36,154 nt of DNA from Chloroflexota bacterium. GTDB lineage: Bacteria; Chloroflexota; Anaerolineae; Aggregatilineales; Phototrophicaceae. A program made the translations under genes and the position numbers. The DNA lies in the NCBI GenBank assembly GCA_026707225.1, contig JAPOXG010000083.1, positions 1 through 36,154 of the forward strand. Reading direction: 5' to 3'. The notes under the pieces are model-generated. The model did not search any database and was not told the DNA's origin. It was given only the letters and a program-made list of their open reading frames with translations. This document shows positions 1 to 7,349 of the stretch, in pieces (position 1 is the first letter of the stretch; each line of letters starts with the position of its first letter).

Positions 1-65
1 CTGAAACACTAGTATACTCTCTCAACTAGGTGTCCAGTTTTTCGGGACCACTACAAGCTAGCTCT

Positions 66-104
66 GCCTCTCCCTTTGAAGGAGAAAGGGCTGGGGCTAG
101 AGGC
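66..104. repeat. GC-rich interspersed hairpin, copy 1
   Basis: Outer arms GCCTCT (66-71) and AGAGGC (99-104) enclose inner arms CCCTTT (72-77) and AAAGGG (85-90). Related elements with the same CTCCC..GGGG..TAG layout occur at 4995-5041 and, inverted, at 35731-35770. All three are intergenic, which points to a dispersed palindromic repeat rather than a gene-specific terminator. Confidence 0.55.
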
Positions 105-175
105 TGCTATTCCGTCTACACGATCTGTGTTTCCGCTAATTCGCATTTTGATGAACACTGCCCGAGAAGTCGACC

Positions 176-255
176 GTAGGGACGACTCGGTGATTCGCCC
201 GCGTCCAAGCACTAGAAGTTCGATGGGCGAGTCGCCGGTTCGCCCCTGCAGATTC
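176..255. repeat. REP-like palindrome pair (copy a)
   Basis: Two units of the same palindrome family face each other: 176-201 reads in the GTAGGGnCGA...TCGCCC direction and 225-255 in the reverse direction. The 225-255 unit matches the unit at 27674-27704 at 27 of 31 positions by eye. The paired layout resembles bacterial interspersed mosaic elements. Confidence 0.65.
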
Positions 256-362
256 TAGTATTCTAGGGTTTCATCCTCTTTTACGATCGCTGTTGATTCA
301 TTTCGCCGCTGGGTGGCTGTGCTGGGAATACCGCTATTGTGTCCCTGTTTCTCGCCGCAGCC

Positions 363-374
363 ATTATCGATAAT
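363..374. promoter_or_regulatory. Candidate operator palindrome upstream of sugar operon
   Basis: ATTATCGATAAT is a perfect 12-base palindrome that ends three bases before the -35 box of the promoter at 378-406. Its position suits an activator or repressor of the transport operon. The cognate regulator is not in the window. Confidence 0.4.
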
Positions 375-377
375 CGT

Positions 378-406
378 TTGACAGGCCCTAACCAGCATGA
401 TATAGT
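378..406 (+). promoter_or_regulatory. Sigma-70-type promoter of the sugar-transport operon
   Basis: A perfect TTGACA (378-383), a 17-base spacer and TATAGT (401-406) form a near-consensus promoter. TGA directly before the -10 adds an extended -10 element. Transcription would start near 412, leaving an untranslated leader of about 90 bases before the gene at 504. Confidence 0.75.
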
Positions 407-503
407 CTCGCTTAGGCGCGTGGCGCTGCTTTCAAGGCGGACCTCACACCTTTTACATCAATAGATTGCTAGAGAAGTAGGTTAGTTTAGGGAGGATTTT
501 GAA

Positions 504-1949
504 ATGACCCCAAGTCAAAAGAGAAACTTGAGAATGGGCTTGAGCCGGCGTGATTTCCTGCGCTTGAGCGGCGCGGGCTTCGGCTCGGCGATGCTATCCG
601 GCTATCTGCCCAGCGCATCGGTTTTCGCCCAGAACGAGCGGGTTCTGCGTGAGCCGCCGCCGGAGTTGCTGCCCAAAGCCAGCAGTGGCGGCCTTGCTGA
701 GACCGAACTCGTCGTCGCCAGTATGGCTGGTCCCGATATAAATGCCCACGTCCGCAATGGCGAACGCTTTACGGCGTACACGCAGGGCAAAGTCCAGGTC
801 CGCTACGACATTATTGGTCGCGATGTATGGAACGAAACGATGTTGACCAATATGCGGGCGGAGTCCGACGCCTGGGACGTGCTCGCCATTCATTTGGGCA
901 CGTTCTGGACTGGCGCCGGCGCCGGCTGGTGGCTGCCCATGAGCAACCTCTTCGATAATGCTGAGTTGATCAATTCGGATGTCTATGATATCGGCGATTT
1001 CCCCGATCGCTCGCTGGGCTTGGTCACTTGGGATGACGAGTTGCTGGCGCTGCCGCAGCACGTCTCCGGGCAGATGACCTTCTACCGCGCCGATATGCTC
1101 GAGAAATATGATGTCGAAGCGCCTGACCCGCTGGCCGGCTGGAGCTTCGATGAACTGGAAGCGGCCTGCCGCAAGCTGAAAACGGCTTTGGCCAATGACG
1201 GAATGGATCAAACTTGGCCCCTAGTCCTGCTGCTGGCCGGCGCCCCGCTTGTCCTCTACAATTTCGCCGCCTCCATGGGCGCGCCACTCTACGACGCCGA
1301 CAGCTTGCCCAATTACAACACGCCGGAAGCGGTGGCGGCGCTTGAGTTGATTAAAGCCTGGATGGACGAAGGGCTGATCTCGCCCGGCGCTATGGGCTAC
1401 AACTATCCCGAAGGCATCGAAACGCTGCGGCAGGAACAGACCGTCATTTGCCTGCAATGGGATACAGCCGCTGTCGAGCTCACCGATCCCAACGCGTCGC
1501 CGACCACAGCCGATACCTTGGACTTCACCGTGCATCCTTGGGACTCAAATATCGGACACAACGCGCCACGGGTCTGGACCGGCGTCTGGTCGAATTTCAT
1601 ATCGAAATTCAGCCAGAATCAGGAAGCCGCCCTGTCTTATGCCGCTTGGTACACCTCCAAGGAAATCGCCTACGACTATGTGCGCTACGGCGGTGGACAC
1701 TCGGGACGCGCTTCTCTGCTGACCGATCCGGAGATTCTGGCAGCGCATCGGCAATACGACACCATGATCGCCAACTTCGCCGCTGCGGCCGAATTGCCGA
1801 CTTTGGCGCAGCTTGGTTACGTCGGCGGCAGTTTCCTGGCGCCCAATCTGCAAGCCTTCCTGACCGGCGCCGTCGATTCGGCGCAGGCGGCGATGGATAC
1901 CGCGCAGGAAGAGGCCGTGCAGTTCTTGCAAGACGAAGGCGTGATGTAA
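504..1949 (+). CDS. Extracellular sugar-binding protein of an ABC transporter (Tat signal)
   Basis: This 481-residue protein is a type 1 extracellular solute-binding protein that would capture a sugar or oligosaccharide outside the membrane and hand it to the permease encoded next. A twin-arginine signal SRRDFLRLSG (residues 14-23) followed by a hydrophobic stretch ending near SVFAQ (about 39-43) indicates export in folded form through Tat. No lipobox cysteine is visible. The mature part has the usual family look, with a WxWxMSNLFDN-like region and aromatic-rich patches. The start is supported by GGAGGA at 491-496, seven bases upstream. It heads an operon with the fused permease, a TIM-barrel isomerase and an oxidoreductase; a hairpin with T-run after it may raise its level relative to the permease. 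The ligand cannot be predicted. Confidence 0.92.
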   Translation: MTPSQKRNLRMGLSRRDFLRLSGAGFGSAMLSGYLPSASVFAQNERVLREPPPELLPKASSGGLAETELVVASMAGPDINAHVRNGERFTAYTQGKVQVRYDIIGRDVWNETMLTNMRAESDAWDVLAIHLGTFWTGAGAGWWLPMSNLFDNAELINSDVYDIGDFPDRSLGLVTWDDELLALPQHVSGQMTFYRADMLEKYDVEAPDPLAGWSFDELEAACRKLKTALANDGMDQTWPLVLLLAGAPLVLYNFAASMGAPLYDADSLPNYNTPEAVAALELIKAWMDEGLISPGAMGYNYPEGIETLRQEQTVICLQWDTAAVELTDPNASPTTADTLDFTVHPWDSNIGHNAPRVWTGVWSNFISKFSQNQEAALSYAAWYTSKEIAYDYVRYGGGHSGRASLLTDPEILAAHRQYDTMIANFAAAAELPTLAQLGYVGGSFLAPNLQAFLTGAVDSAQAAMDTAQEEAVQFLQDEGVM

Positions 1950-1983
1950 GCATCGTCTTGTCTGGTCACGGGACATCAGTAGG

Positions 1984-2027
1984 GGCGAGAGAACCGCAGT
2001 GTCTACGCGCGGCTTCTCTCGCCTTTT
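1984..2027 (+). terminator. Hairpin plus T-run between binding protein and permease genes
   Basis: GGCGAGAGAA (1984-1993) pairs perfectly with TTCTCTCGCC (2014-2023), with CCGC/GCGG extending the stem inward, and TTTT follows. It lies 35 bases after the binding-protein stop and before the permease start. A partial terminator here would give more binding protein than permease, a usual pattern in ABC sugar operons. The left arm is preceded by GTAGG, so it may derive from the REP-like family. Confidence 0.6.
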
Positions 2028-2070
2028 CAGGGCAAGAACGTATAGGCCTGACAGGAACGCCGGCTAGCGC

Positions 2071-4053
2071 ATGATCAACCCAAAACCGAACCAGCGCCCG
2101 CGCTTCCGCTTGGTCAAGAGAGACATGTTGCCCCTGTACATTTGCCTGGGCGCGCCTCTCTTGATCATGACATTTGTCTTCGTCTATCCGCTCGTCTATA
2201 GCTTTGTCCTCAGCGTGACCAACGCCCACCTGATGCGCCCCAATGTCGATTTCGTGGGCTTGCGAAACTACATACGCATCCTGAACGACGGGCGAGTCTG
2301 GCACAGCATTCGCATCACCCTCACCTACGCCGCCGGCGCCATGGCGCTGCAGTTCCTTGTCGGCTTTGCGCTGGCGCTCTTAATCGACTACATCGGTGTT
2401 ATTCGCGGCATCCTGCGCACGCTCATTGTGATACCGCTCATGCTGACTCCGGTCGTGGTCGGCGTGATTTGGCGCACGATGCTCAATTATGATTTCGGCA
2501 TCATCAATTATTTCGTTCGCCTGCTGGGAATGGAACCGATCGATTGGGTCTATGATCCCAACCTGGCTTTGCCTGCCTTGATCGCCATCAGCGTTTGGGG
2601 CGGCGTGCCTTTTATCATGCTCGTCCTGTCGGCCGGGCTGGCGGCCATGCCGCGCGAACCTTTTGAATCGGCGCAGATTGACGGCGCCTCGTCTTGGCAA
2701 ACCTTGCGCTACTTGACCATTCCCATGCTGCGGCCAGTGATCATGGTCGTGGTGATCTTCCGCTCCTATCAGCTTCTGCGGGAGTTCGATGTCGTATTTA
2801 CGCTGACGAAGGGCGGGCCCGCGCGCGCGACTGAAACGCTGACTTATCACATCTACGCGCGTATGTTTGAGGCGGGCCAAATCGGCATCAGCGCCGCCAT
2901 TGCCTACTTCCTGTTTTTCATCACGCTTGCGATTGTCGTTTTCCTGTTCACGCAATTGGAGCGAGGCGACCAGGACATGGTCGCTTCGCAATCGACGAGC
3001 TCGATATTTCAGCGGCCGCCCCTACGGCTGCTAAGAAAGAGCATCGCCTTTGTCATTAACCTTCCGCTGCGTATCGCCGTTGGCTTTATCGACCTGCTGG
3101 CTGAGCAGCTGGGGATGGTGATGACCTGGGCAACGGGGATCTTAAGGCGCGGGAAAGTCGCCTCCAGAGTTGGCCGCCGAGAACGGCGCCGGCTGGGCGT
3201 CGTCATTGCCTCGATCATCGTCGGCGGTTGGATTGTGTTCGCGCTTCTGCCGGTCGTCTGGATCTACGTCAGTTCGGTCAAGGAGCCGCCGGATGTCTTT
3301 AAGATCCCCCCGAAGTGGATCTTCACGCCGACGCTGCACAATTACGAAGTCGTCTTGGGGATGAAATACGGAACCGAATCTGAATTAGCCATGGAAGGCG
3401 TCAAGCCGCCACTGAGCCGGTTCCGCGAGTATATCATCAACAGCGTTCTCATCAGCGGCAGCACGACCCTAATCAATATCACTGCGGGCATGTTGGCTGC
3501 TTATGCCCTGGTTCGTTTACGATTTCGCGGAAAAGCGTTTATTCTTGTCGGCATGCTTTTCACGCGCATGGTGCCGCCCATCATGCTCATTCTGCCGATC
3601 TTCCTCATTTGGCGGCAGCTGGGATTGCTCGGTACCTACCATGGGCTCGCCCTCGCTTACCTGTCATTTGGTCTGCCTTTCTCCATCTGGATGATGCGCG
3701 GCTACCTGCTGGACATCCCGGCCGACCTGGAAGAAGCGGCGATGGTGGATGGCAGTTCGCGCCTGGGCGCCTTCTTCCGCGTCACCCTGCCCTTGGCCGC
3801 GCCGGGCTTGGCCGCGACCGCCGTCTTCAACTTCATAGGCGCCTGGAATGAATTCTTTTTTGCTATCATATTGGGCAACAATCAGATCAAGACCGTGACG
3901 GTGGAGATCTTGACCTACGTTACCGACTACGCCATTCTCTTTGGCCGGCTGTTTGCCGCCGCCGGCTTGATTCTGCTTCCGATCATCATCTTCACGTTCT
4001 TCGTACAGAAATATATCGCGACCGGCTTGACGGGCGGCGCGTTGAAAGGCTGA
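2071..4053 (+). CDS. Fused double ABC sugar permease (MalF-like + MalG-like in one chain)
   Basis: This 660-residue membrane protein contains two complete permease halves normally made from separate genes. The first half (about 1-310) is MalF/UgpA-like, with an EAA loop ESAQIDGASSWQTLRYLTIP near residues 198-217. The second half (about 374-660) is MalG/UgpE-like, with its own EAA loop EEAAMVDGSSRLGAFF near 554-569 and a C-terminal LTGGALKG tail. A basic linker of about 60 residues joins them. Each EAA loop would dock one nucleotide-binding subunit. No ATPase gene is nearby, so a shared MsmK/UgpC-type ATPase elsewhere is inferred. The Shine-Dalgarno sequence is weak (AGGAA about 14 bases upstream). 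The downstream enzyme gene starts four bases after the stop. Confidence 0.93.
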   Translation: MINPKPNQRPRFRLVKRDMLPLYICLGAPLLIMTFVFVYPLVYSFVLSVTNAHLMRPNVDFVGLRNYIRILNDGRVWHSIRITLTYAAGAMALQFLVGFALALLIDYIGVIRGILRTLIVIPLMLTPVVVGVIWRTMLNYDFGIINYFVRLLGMEPIDWVYDPNLALPALIAISVWGGVPFIMLVLSAGLAAMPREPFESAQIDGASSWQTLRYLTIPMLRPVIMVVVIFRSYQLLREFDVVFTLTKGGPARATETLTYHIYARMFEAGQIGISAAIAYFLFFITLAIVVFLFTQLERGDQDMVASQSTSSIFQRPPLRLLRKSIAFVINLPLRIAVGFIDLLAEQLGMVMTWATGILRRGKVASRVGRRERRRLGVVIASIIVGGWIVFALLPVVWIYVSSVKEPPDVFKIPPKWIFTPTLHNYEVVLGMKYGTESELAMEGVKPPLSRFREYIINSVLISGSTTLINITAGMLAAYALVRLRFRGKAFILVGMLFTRMVPPIMLILPIFLIWRQLGLLGTYHGLALAYLSFGLPFSIWMMRGYLLDIPADLEEAAMVDGSSRLGAFFRVTLPLAAPGLAATAVFNFIGAWNEFFFAIILGNNQIKTVTVEILTYVTDYAILFGRLFAAAGLILLPIIIFTFFVQKYIATGLTGGALKG

Positions 4054-4057
4054 CCTT

Positions 4058-4891
4058 ATGCGATTGGGACTCGGACTGGGCGGGCAGGGACTCGATGCGC
4101 GCGGGCTGATTGAGCAGGCCAGGGCGCATGGCGTCTCCGGGCTTTTGCTGGACGTCAGCGAGGTGCGCAAGCAGACCATTGCCGACTGGCATCGACTGCT
4201 GGCTGAAAGCGGTCTGGAAGTCGTGCAAGTTGGAGGCTGGGCTTATAACCCGCTGCGACCAACGCCGGAGACCGAAGCGATTGCGCGGGACGCGCTGGCG
4301 GCGGCGGCTGACTTGGGCGCGCCCTGCATCATCATGGGCGGCGGCACCAAGAATCCCAATCACAGCTTTTGCGGCCATCCCGACAACTTTACCGACGCAG
4401 CCATTAGCGAAGCGGCCGCATCGCTGAAATCGTTGGCGCGGGATGCGGAAGAGGTCGGCGTTTTGGTGACGCTGGAGATTCATTTCGCGACCGTGCTCTG
4501 CGACTGGGCGGCCTGCCGGAAACTGATCGAGGAGATCGCATCGCCGGCGGTCAAGATCAACCTGGACGCGGCCAACATGATCCGTTATTCGGACTATTGG
4601 AGCAGCAGCGATTACATTCGCGCGGGCATCGAGAGCTTGGGCGCGATGATTCAGACTTGCCACGCTAAAGATGTGGTGATGCATGACGCCTTGCATCTAC
4701 ACATGGACGAGTGCCCGGCGGGGGAGGGCTGCCTGAATTACGCCGACATTATCGCATTGATCGACGCGCATTTGCCCGCCGACACTTACATGGTGGTGGA
4801 ACACACGCCGCTAACTAAGCTGCCAGCCGCCATGGCTTATATCAGAGATTCCGCGGCTCAAGCCGGCGTGGCGATTGTCCGAGCCATCTAG
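4058..4891 (+). CDS. Sugar phosphate isomerase/epimerase-like TIM barrel protein
   Basis: This 277-residue protein has the xylose-isomerase-like TIM barrel fold (AP endonuclease 2 family), whose members interconvert keto/aldo sugars, epimerise C3 of ketoses, or act on inosose derivatives. Likely metal ligands are visible in order: Glu in TLEIHF, Asp in INLDAAN, His in CHAKDV and Glu in VVEHTP. Its length is typical. It begins four bases after the permease stop, so it is surely co-transcribed and probably acts on the imported sugar. The following gene is an oxidoreductase, a pairing often seen in inositol and rare-sugar catabolism. The exact substrate is unknown. Confidence 0.88.
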   Translation: MRLGLGLGGQGLDARGLIEQARAHGVSGLLLDVSEVRKQTIADWHRLLAESGLEVVQVGGWAYNPLRPTPETEAIARDALAAAADLGAPCIIMGGGTKNPNHSFCGHPDNFTDAAISEAAASLKSLARDAEEVGVLVTLEIHFATVLCDWAACRKLIEEIASPAVKINLDAANMIRYSDYWSSSDYIRAGIESLGAMIQTCHAKDVVMHDALHLHMDECPAGEGCLNYADIIALIDAHLPADTYMVVEHTPLTKLPAAMAYIRDSAAQAGVAIVRAI

Positions 4892-4994
4892 GCGTATACA
4901 GGGCAAACGCATCTAATGCTGGGCTTGAAGCAAACCAACGGGGTAGGTGACTATTGCGATGTTCAACATATCACCGTCATATCCGCCAAGTACG

Positions 4995-5041
4995 GCTCCC
5001 CTTCCTTAGCTCGCTGGGGAAGGGGCCGGGGGATGGGGTAG
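4995..5041. repeat. GC-rich interspersed hairpin, copy 2
   Basis: CCCCTTCC (4998-5005) pairs with GGAAGGGG (5018-5025) around a 12-base loop, followed by a GGGGATGGGGTAG tail. It sits just upstream of the ribosome-binding site of the gene at 5057. The layout matches the copies at 66-104 and 35731-35770. Confidence 0.6.
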
Positions 5042-5056
5042 AAAAGGAACTCCCAA

Positions 5057-6103
5057 ATGGCTAGCGACTTTGAAATTCGATTGGGAATCGTGGGCATGCG
5101 GCTCGGTTTGTGGCACGCCGGCGCCATCGCTGAGATGGACGGCGTCTCCATCGTCGCCGTTGCGGACAATGTGCAAGGAAAATTGCCCGGTCCCAATATC
5201 AGTTTGCGGGAATGGGCTGACAGCCTGGACGCCGCCGCTTATACCGACGGCGTCGACATGATCGAGAAGGCCGACATCGACGCGGTTGATCTATGCGTTT
5301 CACCGAAATGGCGCGTCCCCCTGGTGGAAGCGGCGGCCGCGCGCGGGCTGCCGGTTCTGCTGGAAAAGCCCTGGGGCACTGATATGACGCATGGTCAAGC
5401 CATCGCCGACATCATCCGACGGTCGAACTTGTTGCACATGGTTGAATTCCCTCTGCGCTACTTCCCTCCGATAATTGAGTTGAAGAAATTGCTGGATGAG
5501 GGACCGCTGGGTCGGCCCTTCGTTGTCAACGCGGAGATCGTCATGGGCGAGGGGCCGGCGAAAATGCCCGAACACTGGATGTGGGATCCCGAGAATGGCA
5601 ACGGCGCTATCAATGAGAACACCTGCCATGTTTTCGATACCGTATGCTATCTGCTGGGAGACCCGGTCTCAGTGCAGGCCTTTGGCGCCAGCTATCACGG
5701 CGCAGCGCCCACGCTGCCCGACGGCGCCGTCGCCAATATCCGCTTTGAAAGCGGCGCGGTCGCGTCCGTCACCGGTGGTTCGCTTGGGGCGAATGCGCTG
5801 CGCACGCCAACCTGGCTGGATGTTTATGCCGAACATGGGCAAGCGCTGGTGACGGGGATCGACCACATGTTTGATACGCTGACTTGGGGAACGGTCGACG
5901 CCGGTGAGCCGACGCGCGAACACTGGCCCAATCCGCCGCTGCGGACGCTGATCGTGCGCTACGCGATTGAAGAGTTTGTGAAAGGCCTGCGGAGTGGCGT
6001 GCAGCCGGAAAGTGATGCCGAGGCCGGTCTGAAAGCGTTGGCGCTGGCGCTGGCGGTGAATGAGTCGGTTGCGACTGGTGAGTCGGTGGACCTGAATTGG
6101 TGA
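5057..6103 (+). CDS. Gfo/Idh/MocA family NAD(P)-dependent oxidoreductase
   Basis: This 348-residue protein belongs to the family of glucose-fructose oxidoreductase and inositol dehydrogenase, which oxidises or reduces a sugar hydroxyl/carbonyl with NAD(P). The N-terminal Rossmann segment LGIVGMRLGLWHAGA and the family signature LLEKPWG are present, followed by the alpha/beta substrate domain with an NENTCHVFDTVCYLLGD helix that normally carries catalytic residues. The start is supported by AAGGA eight bases upstream. It is separated from the isomerase gene by 165 bases that hold a palindromic repeat, but it lies on the same strand and is likely the last gene of the transport operon. Two more members of the family are at 31445 and 33974. 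Confidence 0.9.
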   Translation: MASDFEIRLGIVGMRLGLWHAGAIAEMDGVSIVAVADNVQGKLPGPNISLREWADSLDAAAYTDGVDMIEKADIDAVDLCVSPKWRVPLVEAAAARGLPVLLEKPWGTDMTHGQAIADIIRRSNLLHMVEFPLRYFPPIIELKKLLDEGPLGRPFVVNAEIVMGEGPAKMPEHWMWDPENGNGAINENTCHVFDTVCYLLGDPVSVQAFGASYHGAAPTLPDGAVANIRFESGAVASVTGGSLGANALRTPTWLDVYAEHGQALVTGIDHMFDTLTWGTVDAGEPTREHWPNPPLRTLIVRYAIEEFVKGLRSGVQPESDAEAGLKALALALAVNESVATGESVDLNW

Positions 6104-6239
6104 TTGGGGCGGTAAAATTGAGTCTGATGCGTGACGATAACTAGCTAGCGACGGTCTTCGATGCAGAGGTCAATGGGCGACTGGGTCATCCAAATCCGAG
6201 GCTGGGCGCGGGTAGGCGCGGGCATGTTCCTGAATGCAA

Positions 6240-6824
6240 CTATGCGAGCAAGTGTTCGAATTGCCTTAGTTTAGCGACGGTAACTACTAATCCGTGATTT
6301 GTCAGATTCGAGAGATACTCGTCAACCGTGTATGGCGGATTCTTTTTTCCGACTCGCGCGGTTCGAACGGCGGAGCAAAAAGTGCCAGGATGGAGATTCA
6401 AATGATGAACCAGGAAATCATCAGGGCGTTGAACCTCTAGGTCGAAGTCTTTTAGTACATCATTTGGAAAATGAGCTAGATCATTCGTCACAATTACGTC
6501 ACAACGACCAACAATTGCCGCAGCAACTATGTGGCGGTCGTCCGGATCCTTCTTCAATGGAATACGCTCGATTAAGTCTTCATATCCGGTAACCATTGCG
6601 CCAGGAATAGCTATGTCCATTAGCGCCCGGGTCCTTTTCAAGTTGACGCGCTCTGCGTCGGGTCGATTTCTCAAGAGCGCTTCAATCCATTCACGGTGCA
6701 CGTCTGCGGACCACTTCGCTCGGTACATGTTCGCCAAGGCAACTTCCATGCAGATATCACGAAGGGCCGCCGAGTATAGGACGTTTGCGTCTAGGAAAGC
6801 AGTATAGCGGCTCCTAGAGATCAT
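6240..6824 (-). CDS. PIN-domain toxin-like ribonuclease
   Basis: A 194-residue PIN-domain protein, probably the toxin of a type II toxin-antitoxin pair; such proteins cut RNA using a metal bound by conserved acids. Candidate acids are visible: Asp12 in FLDANVLYS, Glu45 in HREW, Asp93/95/96 in KKDPDDRHI and Asp115 in VTNDLAHF. It is about 60 residues longer than a minimal VapC, with a C-terminal extension (about 130-194). Its start lies inside the end of the upstream HTH gene (11-base overlap), so the two are translationally coupled in antitoxin-toxin order. The RNA target is unknown. Confidence 0.82.
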   Translation of the reverse strand: MISRSRYTAFLDANVLYSAALRDICMEVALANMYRAKWSADVHREWIEALLRNRPDAERVNLKRTRALMDIAIPGAMVTGYEDLIERIPLKKDPDDRHIVAAAIVGRCDVIVTNDLAHFPNDVLKDFDLEVQRPDDFLVHHLNLHPGTFCSAVRTARVGKKNPPYTVDEYLSNLTNHGLVVTVAKLRQFEHLLA

Positions 6825-7266
6825 AGAGCCCTAATTCTTCCGACAGCGCCACTAATTCGTCCATTGCTGCGCGGCTCCGTCTTTCCGACTTCTCCTTGTA
6901 TGCCATCAATTCTTCCATCAGAATGCGCCGATGTGTACCGACCTTACGGAAGCGAATCTCGCCTGCTTCCAGAAGTTTGATGAGGTAGGGACGAGAGACG
7001 TTCAAAATGTCTGCCGCCTCCACTGTCGTAAGTTCGGCATGATGTGGAATCATGGTTATACTGTGCCCGGATGCCATTGCCTCCAATATGTCCTTTAAGA
7101 GAGCCACTGCTCCTGCTGGCAACACAAGCGGTTCTTGGTTTTCAGCTTCGACTATACGCACTTCAAGCGGCTTACGCGTCCGAACAAACGGCACAATTCT
7201 AGCCGTTGCTTCGCGCGCGATCTCAGAGTCCTGTATATTGGGTGGTGGATACAATTGAGCAAGCAT
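6814..7266 (-). CDS. HTH (excisionase/MerR-type) antitoxin
   Basis: This 150-residue protein carries a helix-turn-helix of the excisionase type at about residues 79-116 (LTTVEAADILNVSRPYLIKL, then a KVGTHRRI wing). The N-terminal half has no recognised fold. The last part is acidic and helical and may contact the toxin. It precedes and overlaps the PIN gene by 11 bases, the classical layout of an autoregulated toxin-antitoxin operon. A good Shine-Dalgarno AGGAG lies eight bases before the start. A tandem 9-base repeat in the promoter region (7308-7325) is a plausible binding site for this protein. Confidence 0.82.
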   Translation of the reverse strand: MLAQLYPPPNIQDSEIAREATARIVPFVRTRKPLEVRIVEAENQEPLVLPAGAVALLKDILEAMASGHSITMIPHHAELTTVEAADILNVSRPYLIKLLEAGEIRFRKVGTHRRILMEELMAYKEKSERRSRAAMDELVALSEELGLYDL

Positions 7267-7307
7267 TTTCAGTCTCCTATAATTACTTTACCAGCCTACC
7301 ACACAAA

Positions 7308-7325
7308 CGCAATAAGCGCAATAAG
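7308..7325 (-). promoter_or_regulatory. Tandem 9-bp direct repeat in toxin-antitoxin promoter
   Basis: CGCAATAAG occurs twice with no spacer (7308-7316 and 7317-7325), about 42-59 bases upstream of the antitoxin start. On the - strand it reads CTTATTGCG twice and overlaps a possible -35 (TTGCGC), with TAGGCT 17 bases on. Autoregulation by the HTH antitoxin is an inference. Confidence 0.4.
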
Positions 7326-7349
7326 TGAAATATATGCAACGCCTAGCAC

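Larger units (their letters stand above)
1..503. other. Upstream non-coding region
   Basis: No convincing gene lies in these 503 bases; the short open frame at 76-258 is made of palindromic repeat sequence and has no ribosome-binding site. The region holds a GC-rich hairpin (66-104), a pair of REP-like palindromes (176-255), a 12-base palindrome (363-374) and a near-consensus promoter (378-406) that leads into the binding-protein gene at 504. Bases about 30-58 faintly resemble the end of an insertion sequence, but nothing confirms this. Confidence 0.7.

Noticed and set aside
30..58. Insertion-sequence end (GTGTCCAGTTTTTCGGGACC)
   Set aside because: It faintly recalls the ends of some IS elements, but no transposase, second end or target duplication is visible.
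76..258. 60-codon open frame in the leader region
   Set aside because: It is composed of the palindromic repeats and has no ribosome-binding site or codon pattern of a gene.
2071..6103. ABC ATPase in the transport operon
   Set aside because: No Walker A/LSGGQ protein was found on either strand, so the ATPase must be encoded elsewhere.
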